Positions 7,006 to 16,091 of a stretch of DNA of 28,671 nt are shown piece by piece. A program made the translations under genes and the position numbers. Each line of letters opens with the position of its first letter. Positions within the stretch are counted from its first letter, which is position 1. The notes beneath the pieces were generated by a model. The model made no database searches. It was not told the DNA's origin and saw only the letters and a program-made list of their open reading frames with translations. Source of the DNA: CAYLRF01 sp964385995 (GTDB lineage Bacteria > Bacillota > Clostridia > Lachnospirales > Lachnospiraceae); the NCBI GenBank assembly GCA_964385995.1, contig CAYLRF010000017.1:1-28671 (forward strand), written 5' to 3'.

Positions 7006-8469
7006 TTATCTGACAGCCTTCGCCGCGTCCCCGATTTCGTTTAAAAGACGCTGTTTCTCGTCATAAAGCTTCTTTGAAAGGTCAACGTGAACGCGGTGAG
7101 GATTTGAAAGACGCCTCGTCTCATCCCACAGAGTGTCTTTCTCCCTGCGGCAATACTCTGCGATTTCGGCAACCGTCGGCGAGTCATACACACATTCACC
7201 GTTTATAAAGACGGGCTTTAATATCTCCCGCATGTGATATGTGCCGCCCGAAAGGACGGTCTTCTTCCACGTGTCCACGGGATCGAAAAGCATGAGATCC
7301 TCTCTCTCGTCAAATTTCTCATCCGCGAAACATATGAGATCGGCTCTCATCTTCCCCGTGTCGTTGTCATATATGCGCCGCACCGTCTTGTTTCCGGGAT
7401 TTGTGATCTTCTCGGTATTTTCGGATACCTTCATCTTCGATTTAAATGTTCCGTCGCTCTGCTTTAAGGCCGCGAGCTTATAGACTCCTCCGAATGAGGG
7501 GCAGTCCCTCGATGTTATCATGTGCGTGCCCACGCCCCAGCTCGTGATCTTCGCGCCCTGCACCTTAAGAGAGTGAATAAGCGTCTCGTCAAGGTCGTTT
7601 GAGGCCGATATCACCGCGTCAGTAAATCCGGCTTCATCAAGCATTACCCTGGCTTTCTTTGAAAGATAGGCAAGATCCCCGCTGTCCAGACGGATTCCGT
7701 AATTTTTTAGCTCACGGCCCGACTCTTTCATTTCCCTGAACACTCTGACGGCGTTCGGAACACCGCTTCTTAAGGTGTCGTAGGTATCAACCAGCAGTAT
7801 GCAGGCGTCAGGATACAGATCCGCGTATGTCTTAAAGGCCGTATACTCATCCGGGAAACTCATGACCCAGCTGTGCGCGTGCGTTCCCCGGACCGGCACG
7901 TCAAAAAGCTCTCCAGCGAGCACGTTTGACGTGGCTACGCACCCTCCTATTATGGCGGCTCTGGCGCCGTAAAGTCCGGCGTCCGGTCCCTGCGCCCTCC
8001 TTAAGCCGAATTCCATGACGCCGTCTCCCGCGGCCGCGTGTACCACACGGCTGGTCTTCGTGGCTATAAGCGACTGATGATTTACTATATTTAAAATGGC
8101 CGTCTCTATAAGCTGCGCCTCCATAATGGGAGCGATGACCTTCACGATGGGCTCCTTCGGGAAAACCACCGTGCCTTCGGGGATGGCATATATGTCGCCG
8201 CTGAAATGAAACCCGCTTATGTAATGGAGAAAATCGTCGTCGAATATCTTAAGTTTTCTCAGATAATCGACGTCGTCGTAGGTGAAATTTAAGTTTTTCA
8301 CATAATCAATCACCTGCTCAAGGCCCGCCGCCACGGAATATCCGTTGCCTCCGGGGTTTTCGCGGAAAAACATGTCAAATACCGCTACCTCCCTGTCACC
8401 ACGTTTGAAATATCCCTGCATCATGGTAAGCTCATACAGATCCGTCAGCAGCGTAAGATTCCTGCTCAT
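7006..8469 (-). CDS. pncB: Nicotinate phosphoribosyltransferase
   Basis: A 487-aa enzyme that joins nicotinate to PRPP, making nicotinate mononucleotide for NAD salvage (Preiss-Handler route). LLTDLYELTMMQGY near the N terminus, FGLRRAQGPDAG, and GTHAHSWVMSFPDEYTAF (with the His that is phosphorylated in this family) are diagnostic. LDSGDLAYLSKKAR and SNDLDE follow as expected. The start at 8469 (MSRNLTLL) is chosen over an open frame reaching 8574 because the family begins here and AAAGGGA lies 7 bases upstream. It is divergent from malQ and has its own promoter. murF lies downstream. Confidence 0.95.
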   Translation of the reverse strand: MSRNLTLLTDLYELTMMQGYFKRGDREVAVFDMFFRENPGGNGYSVAAGLEQVIDYVKNLNFTYDDVDYLRKLKIFDDDFLHYISGFHFSGDIYAIPEGTVVFPKEPIVKVIAPIMEAQLIETAILNIVNHQSLIATKTSRVVHAAAGDGVMEFGLRRAQGPDAGLYGARAAIIGGCVATSNVLAGELFDVPVRGTHAHSWVMSFPDEYTAFKTYADLYPDACILLVDTYDTLRSGVPNAVRVFREMKESGRELKNYGIRLDSGDLAYLSKKARVMLDEAGFTDAVISASNDLDETLIHSLKVQGAKITSWGVGTHMITSRDCPSFGGVYKLAALKQSDGTFKSKMKVSENTEKITNPGNKTVRRIYDNDTGKMRADLICFADEKFDEREDLMLFDPVDTWKKTVLSGGTYHMREILKPVFINGECVYDSPTVAEIAEYCRREKDTLWDETRRLSNPHRVHVDLSKKLYDEKQRLLNEIGDAAKAVR

Positions 8470-8564
8470 ATTTTCATCCCTTTCCTCCGGCATATCCATG
8501 CGCGGCCCGTTTTCTTTACACGCCATAAAAAAACCGTCGCCGACATTTTTGCCACGCCGCAAAA

Positions 8565-8592
8565 AGTATAACACTTCACAGTGAAAAGTAAA
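8565..8592 (-). promoter_or_regulatory. Putative pncB promoter
   Basis: On the minus strand TTTACT (8587-8592), a 16-bp spacer and TATACT (8565-8570) resemble a housekeeping promoter facing pncB, with a leader of about 90 bases. It is weaker than the divergent malQ promoter a few bases away. Found by consensus only. Confidence 0.45.
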
Positions 8593-8598
8593 AGAGAA

Positions 8599-8627
8599 TT
8601 GCCATTTGGGTCCCGCGCGGTTATAAT
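8599..8627 (+). promoter_or_regulatory. malQ operon promoter
   Basis: TTGCCA (8599-8604), exactly 17 bp, then a perfect TATAAT (8622-8627) on the plus strand. Transcription would start near 8634, about 50 bases before malQ. It lies next to and divergent from the pncB promoter. No catabolite-response element was recognised in the short leader. Confidence 0.7.
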
Positions 8628-8685
8628 AGCAGGCGTCGATACGGCCCTGTTTCGGGCTTTAAGATCAAGCGAAAAAGGTGTTTTC

Positions 8686-10218
8686 ATGAGTCTTTTAAAT
8701 TCCGCGCGCATGGCAGGTATCCTTCTTCACCCGACGTCGCTTCCCTCTCCTTACTGTATAGGGGATCTGGGAAAAGGCGCGTATGATTTCGTGGATTTTC
8801 TTAAGAAATCCGGAATGCGCCTTTGGCAGATCCTTCCGCTCACACCGACATCAAAGGGCAATTCCCCCTATTCCGGCTGTTCCGCGTTCGCCGGCTCCCC
8901 TCTTCTTATAAGCCCCGATCTTTTGGCAAAAGACCGTCTCTTAAGCGAAAGTGACCTTAAAAGCCTGCCCGCCGGGGACGCCTCTGACCGCGGAAGGGTA
9001 AACTATAAGGCTGCGGCGCTTTTAAAGACCAGACTTTTAAAAAAAGCCTACGCGCGGTTTAAAAAGTCCGACTTTGAAAAAGCCGCCGAGCTTCATGAAA
9101 AATTCGACACATTTGTCCGAAAAAACTCTTACTGGCTTTCCGATTATTCCCTTTTTATGGCCATAAAGGAAAAACACGGCGGCGCGTGCTGGAACGAATG
9201 GGAGACCGGAAGGCTGGGCTGCCGCAGCGCCTCCGAAAGGCAAAAGACAAGGTGGCGGCTTCTTCTTGAGGACGAGGTCGGATACCACTCATTCGTGCAG
9301 TTTATCTTTAACGAGGAATGGATGCGCCTTAAAAAATACGCCAACACGAACGGCATACGCGTCATAGGCGACATGCCTTTATTTGTCGATCTTGACAGCG
9401 CCGACGTCTGGGCGCACCGATCCATCTTTAAGCTGGACGCTTCCGGGCGTCCCGTATCGAAAGCGGGAGTTCCGCCCGATTATTTTTCCGAGAAAGGCCA
9501 GCTGTGGGGCAATCCCGTCTACGATTGGAAGGAACATGAAAAGCAGGGATTTGCGTGGTGGACGGATCGGATGCATCGCCTTCTTGATCTTTACGACAAT
9601 ATACGCATAGATCATTTCCGCGGTCTGTGCCGCACATGGACGGTAGCAGCAGACGCCGTAAACGCCGCTGACGGAAAATGGGAAAATGTCCCGGGAAAAT
9701 CCCTCTTTTTGGCATTGGAGAAGAAACTCGGCAAGGATCTTCCCATTATCGCCGAGGATCTGGGCGTTATCACCCCGGATGTCGATACGTTAAGAGACAG
9801 TTTTAATTTTCCCGGGATGAAGGTGCTGCAGTTCGCTTTCGAGTCGGAGCGGGAAAATCCCTTCCTTCCCCATGAGTTTACCACGAGAAACTGCGTATGC
9901 TATACCGGAACTCACGACAACGACACCACGAGGGGCTGGTATGACAGCGCCGACGAAAGGGTAAGAGATAAAGTGCGCCGCTATATGAACACGGACGGCG
10001 GTATCATTCACTGGGACTTTATACGAACCTGTCTGGGCTCCGTGGCGGCTTACGCCGTGATCCCCATGCAGGATGTGCTGGGACTTAAAAGCGACGCCCG
10101 CATGAACACCCCGGGCGTGGCAGATGGCAACTGGACGTGGCGCATGAGTAAAGACGACCTTTCGGATGACCTTTCCGAAAGACTTTTTGAGGCGAACAGG
10201 CTGTACGGAAGACTTTAG
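8686..10218 (+). CDS. malQ: 4-alpha-glucanotransferase (amylomaltase)
   Basis: A 510-aa GH77 enzyme that moves alpha-1,4-glucan segments between maltooligosaccharides, in glycogen, starch or maltose metabolism in the cytoplasm. GILLHPTSLPSPYCIGDLG opens the protein as usual. The catalytic residues appear in place: nucleophile D309 in RIDHFRG, acid/base E357 in AEDLG, and D411 in THDNDT. The start at 8686 has AAAGGTG six bases upstream; a longer open frame back to 8581 covers the promoter and is rejected. First gene of a tight plus-strand run with the acyltransferase (19-bp gap), GH127 and MBL genes. Confidence 0.96.
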   Translation: MSLLNSARMAGILLHPTSLPSPYCIGDLGKGAYDFVDFLKKSGMRLWQILPLTPTSKGNSPYSGCSAFAGSPLLISPDLLAKDRLLSESDLKSLPAGDASDRGRVNYKAAALLKTRLLKKAYARFKKSDFEKAAELHEKFDTFVRKNSYWLSDYSLFMAIKEKHGGACWNEWETGRLGCRSASERQKTRWRLLLEDEVGYHSFVQFIFNEEWMRLKKYANTNGIRVIGDMPLFVDLDSADVWAHRSIFKLDASGRPVSKAGVPPDYFSEKGQLWGNPVYDWKEHEKQGFAWWTDRMHRLLDLYDNIRIDHFRGLCRTWTVAADAVNAADGKWENVPGKSLFLALEKKLGKDLPIIAEDLGVITPDVDTLRDSFNFPGMKVLQFAFESERENPFLPHEFTTRNCVCYTGTHDNDTTRGWYDSADERVRDKVRRYMNTDGGIIHWDFIRTCLGSVAAYAVIPMQDVLGLKSDARMNTPGVADGNWTWRMSKDDLSDDLSERLFEANRLYGRL

Positions 10219-10237
10219 TTTAAGAGGAGAATGGGCA

Positions 10238-10981
10238 ATGTTTAGACTTATCGCCGTCGCGTTATTTTTGCTGATCTTTCTTCTTATCTCCTATCCGCTC
10301 TTTCTCATCGAATGGATCGTGGGGAAATTTAGCCCTAAAGCGCGGGACATAAGCTCTCTTCGCATTGTGCAGTGGGCATTCGGAGTCATCAAATTCTTAG
10401 GCGGGATAAAGGTAACGGTAAAGGGGCGCGAGAATATTCCCGAAGAGCCGGCCCTTTTCGTCGGCAATCACAGAAGCTTTTTCGACGCAGTCATCACGTA
10501 TCCGCTGTTTAAAAATCTCACGGGCTTTCTCGCGAAAAAATCCATTGACAGGATTCCCTCGCTTCGGATATGGATGCGCTTCGTAAAATGCGTATTCATC
10601 GATCGCGACGACTTAAAAAGCGGCATGAAAGCCATCTTAAAGTGCATAGATCTCATAAAGAGCGGCATTTCCGTGGTTATTTTCCCCGAGTCGAGGAGAA
10701 ATCCGGGCGAGGAACTTTCGGTACTTGCGTTTCGCGAAGGCTCATTTAAGGTCGCGACCAAAACCGGCTGCCCCGTCGTGCCCGTGGCGATAAATAATTC
10801 CGCAGCGATATTTGAAAGTCACATGCCGTGGATAAAAAAGACTCACGTGATCGTGGAATTCGCGAAACCGATTTATCCGAAGGATCTGACGAAAGAAGAA
10901 CAAAAGACGCTTGGGGCAAGAAGCCGCGGGATCATAGAGGATACACTTAAGAAAAACGCGGATCTTACATCACATTTTTAA
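10238..10981 (+). CDS. 1-acyl-sn-glycerol-3-phosphate acyltransferase family protein (PlsC-like)
   Basis: A 247-aa membrane-bound acyltransferase. Residues about 3-24 form a hydrophobic N-terminal anchor. The acyltransferase motif NHxxxxD is seen as N77-H78-x4-D83 (NHRSFFD), and the glycerol-phosphate binding motif appears as FPES (149-152), a variant of the common FPEG. PVVPVAI is the usual motif IV. The family converts lysophosphatidate to phosphatidate; related members act on other lysophospholipids, so substrate is not certain. The start at 10238 is set by AGGAGA eight bases upstream and by the membrane anchor. It sits between malQ and GH127 in one apparent operon, with no obvious functional tie. 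Confidence 0.9.
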   Translation: MFRLIAVALFLLIFLLISYPLFLIEWIVGKFSPKARDISSLRIVQWAFGVIKFLGGIKVTVKGRENIPEEPALFVGNHRSFFDAVITYPLFKNLTGFLAKKSIDRIPSLRIWMRFVKCVFIDRDDLKSGMKAILKCIDLIKSGISVVIFPESRRNPGEELSVLAFREGSFKVATKTGCPVVPVAINNSAAIFESHMPWIKKTHVIVEFAKPIYPKDLTKEEQKTLGARSRGIIEDTLKKNADLTSHF

Positions 10982-11014
10982 AGACGCGCTGTGGCGTCGG
11001 AAAGGAGCTTTATG

Positions 11015-12904
11015 ATGGGCAGGGAAAATGAAAACGCGCATACGGATATCGACGGAATAAAAAGTGCGGGAAACTCGGGGAATTCTCATGTAAAATCCTT
11101 CGTAAACGGCGCCGTGAAAGGAAAGACGGAAGTCACCGACTCTTTCTTCGCTCCGTTTCTCGATAAAATCATCGACGTCACTACTCCCGACATACTCACG
11201 AAATTCATCGCCGAAGGCGCCATGGAAAACTATGAGCGCGTCATAAACGGCGAGCGCGGCGGTCATAACGGAGAGCCCTGGTATCACGCGCTTATCTGTG
11301 AGGTGATAACGGGCGTAAGCGATCTTCTCACCTTAAAATACGACTCGAAGCTTGATAACAAACTGGATGAAATAATCGACGCCATAGCGAGGGCGCAGTC
11401 ACCGGACGGATGGATCCACCCGTATGACACCCTGGAGCGTCCCGGCATGGAGTTCGGACTAAACGGCGGCGACGCGCTCTATCAGCATGAGACTTACAGC
11501 GCGGGCTGCATGATAGAGGCGGGCGTACATCATTATCTTTCGACAGGCAAGAAAAAACTCTTATCCTGCGCCGTGAAGATGGCAAATTACCTCGCGGACA
11601 GGATAGGACCTCCTCCGAAATGGAACATCGCCTGCGAACATTCGATAGCGGAACTTGCCATGCTTTCGCTCGATAAATTATTCGACGACGAACCGGAACT
11701 GGCGGATGAGCTCGGCGCCAAAAGGGGAGAATATAACAGGCTCGCTCTTTTCTGGATGGATAATAAGGGACAAAATGAGGACCGCCATCAACATCCCAAA
11801 TACCTTCGCGAGTACGCGCAGGATCACCGCCCCGCGAGGGAGCAGCACGAAGCGGTGGGTCACGCGGTGAGGGCCGTGCTCTTTTACACAGCCATGGCCC
11901 AGACGGCCATACGCGCCGATGACGAATCTCTCGCCTCGGCCGTAAAGGATATCTGGAAGGATATCGTCTCAACCAAGCTTCACATAAACGGCTCCGTGGG
12001 CGCCGACAGGCACGACGAGAGATTCGGCCGCTCATACGTGCTTCCGAATAACGCATACCTTGAAACCTGCGCGGGCGTCGGTCTTTTAATGCTCTCGGTC
12101 TCTATGTACCGTCTGACCGGGGACGCTTCCTGCTGGGACGTGGCGGAAAATACCGTCTTTAATCTCCTTCCGGCGGCCGTATCCGAGGACGGAGTGCATT
12201 ATACATATGAAAATCCCCTTGAGAGCAATAAGGATTTCGAGAGATGGTCGTGGCACCGCTGCCCGTGCTGTCCTCCGATGCTGCTGAAGGCGTGCGGACT
12301 GTTCCCGAATCTCATTTTCACGGATGAACCCGGAAAGCTGTCCGTAAATCTCTACATAGACGCGAAAACGCGCTTCCCCGACGCGGTGATTAAGATGTCG
12401 GACGCGCCGGGCGGAAAATCCCTTCAGGTATCGCTTAAAGCGCCCAAAAAGCTGGCAGTTCGCATACCGGCGTGGGCCCATGATTTTAACGCGGATCTTT
12501 CCTATGGCATTGAAAAAGGATACGCCGTTTTTGAGCTTCCCGCGGGAAAGACGGAGATAAACATCACTTACAGGACTATGCCGGTGAAAATACAGGCTCA
12601 CCCTTACGTCGCGGCCGACAGAGGCCTCGTCGCCGTAAGACGCGGACCGGTACTTTATTGTGCGCAAGACCGAAAACAATATGTGACGCAAATCACGCTC
12701 TCTGACGGTGAGATGACAGTAAACAGTGACGGCACGATAACCGCTCCTACCGTGGACGGGCGCTTTATAAAACTCACCGAGTACCGCAAATGGAACAACG
12801 ACGGTCCCTCGTACATGCGCGTATGGCTTCGCCAAAACGGATGCACAGCCGACACGTATGACGTCTCTGACTTTGAGGGGAATTTATATAAAAAGTGGAA
12901 ATAG
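11015..12904 (+). CDS. GH127 beta-L-arabinofuranosidase (DUF1680)
   Basis: A glycoside hydrolase of about 629 aa of family GH127, which releases beta-L-arabinofuranose from plant hydroxyproline-rich glycoproteins and pectin-derived glycans through a Zn-bound cysteine nucleophile. The zinc ligands appear as E350 and C352 in YLETCAGVG and as C418 and C419 in CPCCPP, the pattern known from the bifidobacterial enzyme. The N-terminal (alpha/alpha)6 barrel is followed by beta domains from about residue 430. No signal peptide is visible, so it is probably intracellular and acts on imported oligosaccharides. AAAGGAG lies at 11001-11007; start 11015 gives 7-base spacing, while 11012 is also possible. 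Confidence 0.93.
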   Translation: MGRENENAHTDIDGIKSAGNSGNSHVKSFVNGAVKGKTEVTDSFFAPFLDKIIDVTTPDILTKFIAEGAMENYERVINGERGGHNGEPWYHALICEVITGVSDLLTLKYDSKLDNKLDEIIDAIARAQSPDGWIHPYDTLERPGMEFGLNGGDALYQHETYSAGCMIEAGVHHYLSTGKKKLLSCAVKMANYLADRIGPPPKWNIACEHSIAELAMLSLDKLFDDEPELADELGAKRGEYNRLALFWMDNKGQNEDRHQHPKYLREYAQDHRPAREQHEAVGHAVRAVLFYTAMAQTAIRADDESLASAVKDIWKDIVSTKLHINGSVGADRHDERFGRSYVLPNNAYLETCAGVGLLMLSVSMYRLTGDASCWDVAENTVFNLLPAAVSEDGVHYTYENPLESNKDFERWSWHRCPCCPPMLLKACGLFPNLIFTDEPGKLSVNLYIDAKTRFPDAVIKMSDAPGGKSLQVSLKAPKKLAVRIPAWAHDFNADLSYGIEKGYAVFELPAGKTEINITYRTMPVKIQAHPYVAADRGLVAVRRGPVLYCAQDRKQYVTQITLSDGEMTVNSDGTITAPTVDGRFIKLTEYRKWNNDGPSYMRVWLRQNGCTADTYDVSDFEGNLYKKWK

Positions 12905-12929
12905 TGTCGCTCCCAGCGGCGGATTAAAG

Positions 12930-13808
12930 ATGTATGAACTGATACGGATAACCGACAGATCCTATTATGTGCAAAGTCCCACCAATGTGGGGATTGTAAA
13001 ACTTGACGGAAGTGACGTCTGTCTCATCGACAGCGGGATCGATAAAGGCGTCGGGCGAAAGATTCTTCACATACTGGATGAAAACGGCTGGAATCTTAAG
13101 GTCATTTACAACACCCACGCGCACGCCGATCACATCGGAGCGAATAAATACCTTCAGGATAGAACGGGCTGCAAGGTATACGCCTCGGGGATTAACTGCG
13201 ATATCGCGAGGCACCCTTTGATCGGACCGTCCTTTTTGTACGGAGGATACCCTTCGGGCGATCTGCGCGGTAAATTTCTCATGGCTCCCGAATGTAACGC
13301 CGATTGCCTTGACGCGGACGTACTGCCTGACGGTTTTGAAATCATCGACCTTGCGGGCCATGCTTTTGACATGGTGGGGTTTCGTACACCCGACGACGTG
13401 GTGTACTTAGGAGACTGCCTCGCGAGCGAGGCCACGCTTAAAAAGTACCGGGTGGTATTTATATATGACGTTGCCGCGTATTTAAACACGCTGGAAAAAG
13501 TAAAGGACATGAGGGCAAGACTTTTCGTGCCCTCTCACGCCGAGCCCGCTTCCGATATGAGAGCGCTCGCGATAAAAAACATCGACGCGGTCAGCGAAGT
13601 GGCGGACGAGATCCTTCGCATATGTGAAAATCCCGTCTGCTTTGAAGCGATCCTTCAAAAACTTTTCTCGCGCTTTAAGATGACCGTAAATCTTGAGCAA
13701 AATGTCCTCGTCGGCTGTACCTTACGCTCCTATCTTTCATGGCTTAAGGAAAGGAGCCTTCTTAGCGTCCGCTTCAGGGACAATCTGCCGCTCTGGGAGA
13801 GAGTATAA
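12930..13808 (+). CDS. MBL-fold metallo-hydrolase
   Basis: A 292-aa metallo-beta-lactamase-fold protein. Metal ligands are visible: H63-x-H65-x-D67-H68 (THAHADH), H144 (AGHAFD), D162 (LGDC) and H203 (PSHAE), so it should bind two metals and be active. Substrate is unknown; the general family includes glyoxalase II-like and other hydrolases. The last ~80 residues resemble a small winged-helix-like C-terminal extension, seen as predicted helices only. MYELIRI at 12930 is taken as start; the open frame upstream overlaps GH127 and has no good site. Last gene of the malQ-plsC-GH127 run, it converges on the CPBP gene with a 7-bp gap. Confidence 0.88.
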   Translation: MYELIRITDRSYYVQSPTNVGIVKLDGSDVCLIDSGIDKGVGRKILHILDENGWNLKVIYNTHAHADHIGANKYLQDRTGCKVYASGINCDIARHPLIGPSFLYGGYPSGDLRGKFLMAPECNADCLDADVLPDGFEIIDLAGHAFDMVGFRTPDDVVYLGDCLASEATLKKYRVVFIYDVAAYLNTLEKVKDMRARLFVPSHAEPASDMRALAIKNIDAVSEVADEILRICENPVCFEAILQKLFSRFKMTVNLEQNVLVGCTLRSYLSWLKERSLLSVRFRDNLPLWERV

Positions 13809-13815
13809 GACTGTT

Positions 13816-14850
13816 TCAGGCGCTTTTCGCCTCGTCATCCGCCGCGGGGACATTTAAATTCCTGATAAGCAGAAACATCACCGACGTCATCGCGGCGCAT
13901 ACGACGGTAATTATCCCCACCCTTGCGACACTCTTAAACATCCATTCAAAGACTTTCGTCTCGCTTAAGACGCATGAGCATATATTCATCACAGCGTGAG
14001 CCGTGACGGGCGCCGCCATGCTCTGGTATTTTTCGTAAACATAGGCAAATAGCAGACCGCATACCACTGCATAGAGCATTTGAACGAGATTTCCGTGAAT
14101 AAAGGCGAATATCAGCGCCGAAAAAATCATCGCCGCGCCGGCTTTCATATACTTTCTCAGCCTGCCGTATATGAGCCCGCGAAATAGATATTCCTCCGCG
14201 AACGGAATAACTAACCCCAGGCACAAAAGCTCCACCAAAAGCGGCGGCGCGTACAGAGCCTCCGCCGTTTCCCGATACGCCTCGCTGTACGCGGCGAGAT
14301 TGCTTAGGGTTATCAGATTGTTTAGCGCCACGCAAAGCGGCACGCATATGCCCACGATAAGAAAATACGCCGTCCACTTCGGCCGCGGCGCGTCTTTTCG
14401 CAAAGACGCTGGCCCTGAAGCGTCGGTCTGTGAAAACGCGGCCCCTGAAGCGTCGGACCGTGAAGACCATTCCTCTGAGTAATCCGGCCGCGAATAATCG
14501 GACTGTGAAGGGCCGTACTCTGAGATTTCCCGCCCGGAGCCTTCGAACGGCGAAACTTGCGCCGCCGCGTACATTTTATCATCCCTGCGCTTCAGATATA
14601 TCAGGATGGGAAGAGAGGCCGCGGCGGATATCGCGGTGATAAGCGTGGTGTAATTTGAGATATATTCCGTCACGTCGCTCATGAAAGTCATCAATCCGTC
14701 TTCCGACTGCATCGCGACAATCATCGCGTCCATATGGCCGACGTAATATATGCCGACGGCGACAAACTCCGCCAAAAATTCCATTCCGAGATAGATCAAT
14801 ATGGGGTAAACCAGCTCCCAGATCCTTTTGCCTAAACTGTTTTGACGCAC
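13816..14850 (-). CDS. CPBP-family intramembrane glutamic protease (CAAX-type)
   Basis: A 344-aa polytopic membrane protein of the Abi/CPBP family. The catalytic motifs are EExxxR (E219-E220 with R224, EEYLFRG), FxxxH-type H252 (AFIHGN) and H285 in AHAVMN. Members cleave membrane peptides, for example in bacteriocin processing or self-immunity; the substrate here is unknown. A hydrophilic loop at about residues 105-155 is Ser/Asp-rich, and its DNA shows imperfect 30-bp tandem repeats (about 14400-14500). The start is a GTG at 14850 with GGAGG 8 bases upstream (14859-14863), placed inside the end of the alaX-like gene, which it overlaps by 19 bp. This suggests translational coupling. Confidence 0.88.
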   Translation of the reverse strand: MRQNSLGKRIWELVYPILIYLGMEFLAEFVAVGIYYVGHMDAMIVAMQSEDGLMTFMSDVTEYISNYTTLITAISAAASLPILIYLKRRDDKMYAAAQVSPFEGSGREISEYGPSQSDYSRPDYSEEWSSRSDASGAAFSQTDASGPASLRKDAPRPKWTAYFLIVGICVPLCVALNNLITLSNLAAYSEAYRETAEALYAPPLLVELLCLGLVIPFAEEYLFRGLIYGRLRKYMKAGAAMIFSALIFAFIHGNLVQMLYAVVCGLLFAYVYEKYQSMAAPVTAHAVMNICSCVLSETKVFEWMFKSVARVGIITVVCAAMTSVMFLLIRNLNVPAADDEAKSA

Positions 14851-16058
14851 GATAATACCTCCGTCATTATATCGCGGCTTTTGCCCGTCACGGCTCCCCG
14901 GACCATCTCGGGCGCTCCCCCGCCTTTGCCGGAAAACTTTTCGCCAAGTCTTTTCGCTATTACCCTCATATCTAAAGTCGAGGCCCGGCTTTCATTTAAA
15001 CCGAAAGCACTCTCCCGCGAATCCGTCTCAAAACCCGTTTTCCTACATCCTATGCAATACCGGTATCCGTCCGCGTCGTTTCCCGCGAAAGCGGCAGCTA
15101 TCCCCGCGCCCTTTGAAAGAAGAAGGTTCATCATCCTTCTCGCGGCGTCGGGATCATCCGTGTCGTCAAATAAAAACCTGACGGTTTGCGCCGCGTCCGC
15201 GTCCGTCTTATATTCCCACAGCTTCTCGTGAAGGGATAATATCTGCCGCTTTTGTCCCTCGATCTCATCCGTGAGCCGCCGCGTCTCGGAAAGCAGGGCG
15301 TCTTCATTTGCAGAAAGCAGTTGTGTGAGACTTTCGATCAGCTCGGCCTTTTTGACGTAATCCCTTAAAGCCTCCGACCCGCAAAGCATAGATACTCTCG
15401 TGCCGCCTTTATAACGCTGAGAGCGGATTAGCTTAATTACGCCTATCTCGCCCGTACGCTTAACGTGCGGAGCGCAGCAGGCGCATAAGTCCACACCCGG
15501 TATCTTAACCAGCCTTAGCCCTTCGGTAATCTTGGTCTTACTTCGGTAATCCGCCTCGGAGGCTTCCTTATCGCTCGGAAAATACGCTTCTACCCGCAGA
15601 TCGGAAGTGACGGCCCGATTTGCGAGCCTTTCCAGTTCCCGAAAGCGATCCTTTGGTATTACTCCGTCGTAATCCGCGGTCACGGCGTCCGACCCCATGT
15701 GAAATCCCACGTTATTAAACCCGAACAGGCCGCGCACGAGTCCCGAGACGATATGCTCTCCCGAGTGGCGCTGCATACGAGCAAAACGTATATCCCAGTC
15801 CACGTGGCACTTCACACTCTCTCCCTGCGAAAGCGGAACCGTCACCTTATGGTAGATGACTTCGTTTTTCTCCCACACATCCGATACTTCGCCGTCACCT
15901 ATCCTGCCCGTATCGGGGGCCTGTCCTCCGCCTCCCGGGAAAAAGGCAGTTTTATCCAATACCGCCGCGTATAAACCGTCCGCTGTCGTCTCGCAGGATA
16001 ACACGCGGGCCGTAAAGTCCTTTATGTGACTGTCTTCATAATAAAGTTTCTCGGTCAA
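14832..16058 (-). CDS. AlaX-type alanyl-tRNA editing protein with DHHA1 domain
   Basis: A 408-aa stand-alone relative of the AlaRS editing domain (AlaX-L type), which hydrolyses Ser or Gly mischarged on tRNA-Ala. Zinc ligands HxxxH (H98, H102 in HSGEH) and CxxxH (C194, H198 in CCAPH) are present. FFPGGGGQAPDTG is the usual N-terminal motif. The C-terminal third, after a coiled-coil segment at about 235-275, is DHHA1-like with the GKGGGAPEMVRG ending. The start is a TTG at 16058 with GGAGA six bases upstream. It follows argS by 33 bp, so two tRNA-charging functions share a transcript. Confidence 0.92.
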   Translation of the reverse strand: MTEKLYYEDSHIKDFTARVLSCETTADGLYAAVLDKTAFFPGGGGQAPDTGRIGDGEVSDVWEKNEVIYHKVTVPLSQGESVKCHVDWDIRFARMQRHSGEHIVSGLVRGLFGFNNVGFHMGSDAVTADYDGVIPKDRFRELERLANRAVTSDLRVEAYFPSDKEASEADYRSKTKITEGLRLVKIPGVDLCACCAPHVKRTGEIGVIKLIRSQRYKGGTRVSMLCGSEALRDYVKKAELIESLTQLLSANEDALLSETRRLTDEIEGQKRQILSLHEKLWEYKTDADAAQTVRFLFDDTDDPDAARRMMNLLLSKGAGIAAAFAGNDADGYRYCIGCRKTGFETDSRESAFGLNESRASTLDMRVIAKRLGEKFSGKGGGAPEMVRGAVTGKSRDIMTEVLSCVKTV

Positions 16059-16091
16059 ATCAGTTCTCCGAAATACCCGAACAGGCGCCTC

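Noticed and set aside
11328..12835. Long open frames antisense to GH127 (11328-12056 and 12086-12835, minus strand)
   Set aside because: Arg/Pro/Ser-rich translations without known motifs or ribosome binding sites; they are shadows of the GC-rich third positions of the real gene.
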